9,125 bases of DNA from Deltaproteobacteria bacterium. GTDB taxonomy: Bacteria; Myxococcota_A; Polyangia; Polyangiales; Houyiibacteriaceae. Every line of letters starts with the position of its first letter. Position 1 is the stretch's first letter. The translations under genes were made by a program, and so were the position numbers. The stretch spans positions 1-9,125 of the forward strand of contig QMMB01000103.1 in assembly GCA_003647035.1 (NCBI GenBank), written 5' to 3'. The notes under the pieces are model-generated. The model had not been told where the DNA came from. It saw only the letters and a program-made list of their open reading frames with translations, and did no database searches. Positions 6,382 through 9,125 of the stretch are shown one piece after another.

Positions 6382-8130
6382 TCACACATCCACGACCACA
6401 TTCGTCTTCGGCTTGCTGCAGCAGATCAGGACAGATCCTGGTTCCGGAGGATCGAGAGGTTCCAGGACATACTCCACTTCGCCCCCCTGCAAGCCCGACA
6501 TGCAGGTCTGGCACACGCCCGATCGGCAGCTGTAGTCCGGGCTCAGGCCGTTGGCCTCCGCCAGGTCGAGGATGCTCTCTAAGGACGGGTTCCACTTGGC
6601 GCTCACACGGGACCGCGAGAAGGTAACCTCGATCTCCTCGCAGCACTCCGATGCCCCTGCTCGTCGTTTCGGGCCCGAGACTCGCTCGCGATCTTGGAGA
6701 GCCGACGCGGGTCCGAAGAACTCATAGTGAATCCGGTGCTCGGGGACCCCCAACTCGAGCAAGCCGTCGAATAGGGACTTCAGGCACGGCGTCGGCCCAC
6801 AGAGATAGAAGTCGCAATCCCCGGTGGTTTCCCGGATGAGCTGCTGAACTACGTCCCCATTGACGTGCCCTTGATCGTCGTAGTCGCGGCCGATGACATC
6901 CTCCGCGGCTGGGCGGCTGTATCGAGTGTGTGCATGGACGTTGTCGTGTGCACGGGCGATCTCACGCACACTCTCGCCCATCGCGTGCACCCGTCCGTTC
7001 CGACTCCCGTGAATGAACCAGGTCGGTCGCGGGGAGCCTGATTCCACGATGGCATTGAGCATGCTGATCAAGGGCGTGAGGCCCACGCCGGCACTCAGTA
7101 AGACCACCGGCGTCTCCCCCTCGGGGTCCAGCACAAACCGCCCGCGCGGGGCCTTGGCGAGAAGCTTCGTGCCGACCTCCACCCCGTCGTGGAAGTAGCT
7201 TGAAGACACGCCTGGATATGCGTCTGGCTGGTTGGGTGGCGCGGATTCGCGCTTGATGGTGAGCCGATAGTAGTTCTTCTGCGGCGCATCGGAGAGCGAG
7301 TAAGTTCGGAGGACGGGCTGAAACTGCCCAGGGATGTCCAGTTTCAATGGCAGGAACTGCCCGGGCAGGAAGGGATCGAGCGGGTTCCCATCTTCTGGGA
7401 CGAGGTAGAAGGAAGTGATGGTTTCGCTCTCGGGAACTTTCTGAGTAACCACGAGCGTTCGGAACTGCTCCTGCGCTTTGCCTCCGGCTTCCGCCTTTTG
7501 GAGCCGGGTCTGGAAGGATTGCACCCAGCCGGACGACAGGGCCTTGATCCGAAGGGCGTTCCTCGCGCCGTCGAGGTCGTCCTTCTGGAAGTAGAGAAGA
7601 TTGCTAACCTCGCGAACCGTCACGCCGATGGGATCCGACTCGACGAGCTGAATCTCATCGCCCGCGCCAACGTCGCCCTCTTCGAGCACGCGAAAGTAGA
7701 ATCCGGGTCGCCCGCTCTTTAGGAGTTGTGCATAGAATCCCTCGACCCCCATCTTCATGGCGAGCTTGTAGCAAGGAACGCGCGGCTGGCTCACTTCGAA
7801 AAGGGCCGTTCCAATCCGGAACCGATCGCCGACGTGGATGTGCTCATCGAGCATTCCCTCGACAGTGAAGTTCTCGCCGAATTGGCCGAATACCAAATCA
7901 CTTCGCCCAAGCTCCTTTGCCCAATAGTCGTAGTTCTCGCGTGAATAGACGAGCACTGCCCGCATCTCACCGCCGTGGCCGACGAGGTCTGCCTGACGGT
8001 CGCCATCGAGGTTCAGGGTTCTCGCCGCGACTCGCCCTTCGACCGACTCCTTGAAGATGCCTGTTCGCACCATCTTCCCTTTGTGGGGGACTTCTTTGGG
8101 CAAGGAGACGTTGACCGAGAGCAGCTTCAT
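6382..8130 (-). CDS. MOSC - ferredoxin-NAD(P) reductase - 2Fe-2S ferredoxin fusion oxidoreductase
   Basis: This soluble 582-residue redox protein has three parts. Residues 1-215 are a YiiM-type MOSC domain plus its helical tail, with GHGGEMRAVLVYS (51-63), GQFGENFTVEG (82-92) and the conserved MOSC cysteine C120 in QPRVPCYKLA. Residues about 222-475 are an FNR-like reductase, with the FAD-binding RTYSLSDAP (275-283), the NAD(P)-binding loop AGVGLTP (347-353) and YLCGPTPC (442-449). Residues 497-582 are a plant-type ferredoxin with C535, C540, C543 and C570 (CRSGVCQTC, later LICCSKP) as 2Fe-2S ligands. MOSC proteins of the YiiM/YcbX type reduce N-hydroxylated compounds with a molybdenum cofactor fed by reductase and ferredoxin, so this is probably a self-contained version. 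Substrate unknown. GAGG six bases before ATG 8130 supports the start. It faces the small upstream protein convergently. Confidence 0.92.
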   Translation of the reverse strand: MKLLSVNVSLPKEVPHKGKMVRTGIFKESVEGRVAARTLNLDGDRQADLVGHGGEMRAVLVYSRENYDYWAKELGRSDLVFGQFGENFTVEGMLDEHIHVGDRFRIGTALFEVSQPRVPCYKLAMKMGVEGFYAQLLKSGRPGFYFRVLEEGDVGAGDEIQLVESDPIGVTVREVSNLLYFQKDDLDGARNALRIKALSSGWVQSFQTRLQKAEAGGKAQEQFRTLVVTQKVPESETITSFYLVPEDGNPLDPFLPGQFLPLKLDIPGQFQPVLRTYSLSDAPQKNYYRLTIKRESAPPNQPDAYPGVSSSYFHDGVEVGTKLLAKAPRGRFVLDPEGETPVVLLSAGVGLTPLISMLNAIVESGSPRPTWFIHGSRNGRVHAMGESVREIARAHDNVHAHTRYSRPAAEDVIGRDYDDQGHVNGDVVQQLIRETTGDCDFYLCGPTPCLKSLFDGLLELGVPEHRIHYEFFGPASALQDRERVSGPKRRAGASECCEEIEVTFSRSRVSAKWNPSLESILDLAEANGLSPDYSCRSGVCQTCMSGLQGGEVEYVLEPLDPPEPGSVLICCSKPKTNVVVDV

Positions 8131-8155
8131 GGTGAGCCTCGAGGAGGCGACAGCG

Positions 8156-8165
8156 TATATTATCG
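8156..8165 (-). promoter_or_regulatory. candidate -10 element for the MOSC fusion gene
   Basis: On the minus strand CGATAATATA lies about 27 bases before the start codon at 8130 and includes GATAAT (8164-8159), one base from TATAAT. It is one of the few AT-rich spots in this gap. No clear -35 hexamer is found 16-18 bases upstream, so this is only a candidate. Confidence 0.25.
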
Positions 8166-8245
8166 TTGGCGGGTTGTCTTCGTGAGGTCGGTGTCGTGGG
8201 CATCGGCGTACCGTGCAGGCATACTTCTGTGGGGCGGGAACAACA

Positions 8246-8337
8246 TGTCACGCAATGCAGGACTCGAAGCGCGTGACCTTCGGGGGACGGCAACTAAGCT
8301 CGCGCGATTGAAGCGCCCTCCCCTCAGCTTGTCACGC
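8246..8337. repeat. TGTCACGC repeats with one inverted copy
   Basis: The octamer TGTCACGC occurs at 8246-8253 and again at 8330-8337 in the same direction. An inverted GCGTGAC at 8271-8277 forms a 7-base perfect stem with the first copy around a 17-base loop. Repeats this short could arise by chance in GC-rich DNA. A binding site for a regulator of the flanking genes is possible. Confidence 0.2.
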
Positions 8338-8353
8338 TTGCCCAGCTTTCGGG

Positions 8354-8639
8354 TTATGAAGACGCGCGAGCGGTCTTGCCCATGTTGTGTGACTTTCGTC
8401 GCGTCGCTACTCCCGGCGGGTCGCGTTCGATGGCACGGATGCGGTCGTAGCGAACGATAAAGCCACGGTGCGGGCGGAAGAACGTGTCGGGGTCGAGCTC
8501 TCTTAGGCCATGGGGACCACTCTGAGAACTGAATTGCGCGGACTAGATGTTATGTCGAGGCGGTCGCCTCCATACCGGCGTCCTCGAGGAAACGCAGTTT
8601 GTCGTCGCCCGACCCGTAGTCGTCCACGGTTGCGAAGTG
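8354..8639 (-). pseudogene. decayed LytTR-type response regulator (receiver start plus DNA-binding-domain piece)
   Basis: No intact gene lies here, but two minus-strand pieces in the right order look like one broken two-component regulator. From 8639 to a stop at 8550, the frame reads HFATVDDYGSGDDKLRFLED then AGMEATAST, matching a receiver-domain start: the acidic pair VDD, then helix 1 KLRFLEDAG. After that stop, an open frame from 8547 to TAA at 8354 carries, at 8500-8402, ELDPDTFFRPHRGFIVRYDR then IRAIERD. This has the LytTR pattern L-x-P-x-x-F-x-R-x-HR-x-x-I-V with Ile after it. The bulk of the receiver, including its phosphorylation Asp, the linker and the end of the LytTR domain are missing, leaving about 95 of the usual 240-260 codons. 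The family is recognised by pattern only. Confidence 0.55.
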
Positions 8640-8678
8640 CAGTCGTGGCGAACAACTGTTAGCCTGCGAGGCCTTCCC

Positions 8679-9125
8679 ATGACCGCCACGACCGCAGACG
8701 AGTCGGCTCCGACCGACACACGTCGTCCCATCGAGAAACGCCGTCCACCGCTGGTGAGGTCACTGCCGTTCGTTGGCCCGGTTCGGCAGTTCCTCGGAGA
8801 TGTTCTCCCGTTCCTTATGGATAGTCGCGCCACCTATGGGGATGCGTTTCGCCTCCGGATGTTCAACCTCGAGATGACCTGCCTGTTTGGGCCCGAGGCC
8901 ATCGACCTGCTCGAAGCCGGCAGCTGCTTGCGGACGAGCAAGTCCATGCACGTGCTCGACGGGGAGCTGGACAGCTGTCTCCCCAGCACCTTCGACGGCC
9001 CGCAGCACCGGATGTTCCGAAAGGCACATCTCGAGTTCATGACCGCGAGCTTGGAGTCGAAGCGCCGGGAGGACATCCAGGGTCGCCTCGCTGAGCACAC
9101 CGCGGGATGGCGCGCCGGAGATCAG
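8679..9125 (+). CDS. cytochrome P450, N-terminal part (runs off right edge)
   Basis: This is the first 149 residues of a heme-thiolate monooxygenase; the rest, including the heme-ligand cysteine loop and the I and K helices, lies beyond the window. The visible part is typical of the family. A basic/proline-rich segment RRPPLVRSLPFVGPVRQFL (21-39) leads into the A helix and the beta-1 strands GDAFRLRMFNLEMTCLFGPE (54-73), then AIDLLEAG as B helix. The C-helix start is DGPQHRMFRKAHLEFM (106-121), where H110-R111 and R114 sit where the family contacts a heme propionate. There is no N-terminal membrane anchor, so the protein is probably soluble or peripheral. The substrate cannot be told; the style recalls sterol- or fatty-acid-type P450s. 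The start ATG at 8679 has only a weak GCGAGG upstream. The gene abuts the decayed LytTR regulator, which once ran the opposite way. Confidence 0.85.
   Translation, partial: MTATTADESAPTDTRRPIEKRRPPLVRSLPFVGPVRQFLGDVLPFLMDSRATYGDAFRLRMFNLEMTCLFGPEAIDLLEAGSCLRTSKSMHVLDGELDSCLPSTFDGPQHRMFRKAHLEFMTASLESKRREDIQGRLAEHTAGWRAGDQ

Noticed and set aside
8264..8360. Further tRNA-like fragments (GACCTTCGGG at 8275 and TTCGGGTTATGA at 8348, shared with the relic at 5848-5878)
   Set aside because: Matches are only 10-12 bases, are not in tRNA spacing, and repeats of this length are expected by chance in 9 kb.
1..9125. CRISPR array, insertion sequence or rRNA
   Set aside because: No regularly spaced repeats, transposase motifs, terminal inverted repeats or rRNA-like stretches were seen.

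Overview
The window is GC-rich, tightly coded bacterial DNA of roughly 60% G+C by eye. It reads as an accessory lipid or small-molecule biosynthesis locus from an environmental bacterium. The gene mix (a two-half MMPL/RND exporter, a stand-alone sugar-type nucleotidyltransferase, a cytochrome P450 and a LytTR response-regulator remnant) would suit Myxococcota, Acidobacteriota or a similar lineage. I cannot fix the phylum from sequence alone.

Left part (1-4719, all on the minus strand, so transcribed right to left): an apparent four-gene operon. In transcription order it holds a CDP-alcohol phosphotransferase (4719-3763), a CTP:inositol-1-phosphate-cytidylyltransferase-like enzyme (3676-2921), a myo-inositol-1-phosphate synthase (2924-1587) and an MMPL/RND exporter that runs off the left edge (1548-1). 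The three enzymes form a coherent route: glucose-6-phosphate to inositol phosphate, then CDP-inositol, then transfer of phosphoinositol to an acceptor alcohol. The acceptor is not visible. Inositol phosphate would give di-inositol phosphate, and a diacylglycerol-type lipid would give phosphatidylinositol directly. The co-transcribed exporter favours a lipid or envelope product.

Middle (4720-6363, plus strand): a radical SAM enzyme with a cysteine-rich C-terminal cluster domain is divergent from the operon across a short intergenic region and may share its control. After it come a gap containing a short relic resembling the 3' half of an initiator tRNA (antisense, 5848-5878) and a small DUF1330-like ferredoxin-fold protein.

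Right part (6382-9125): a minus-strand three-domain fusion (MOSC, FAD/NAD reductase, plant-type 2Fe-2S ferredoxin) converges on the small protein. Then comes a 548-base stretch without an intact gene. It carries the decayed remains of a LytTR-type response regulator (a receiver start and a DNA-binding-domain piece, both minus strand) and some short repeats. The window ends inside the N-terminal third of a plus-strand cytochrome P450.
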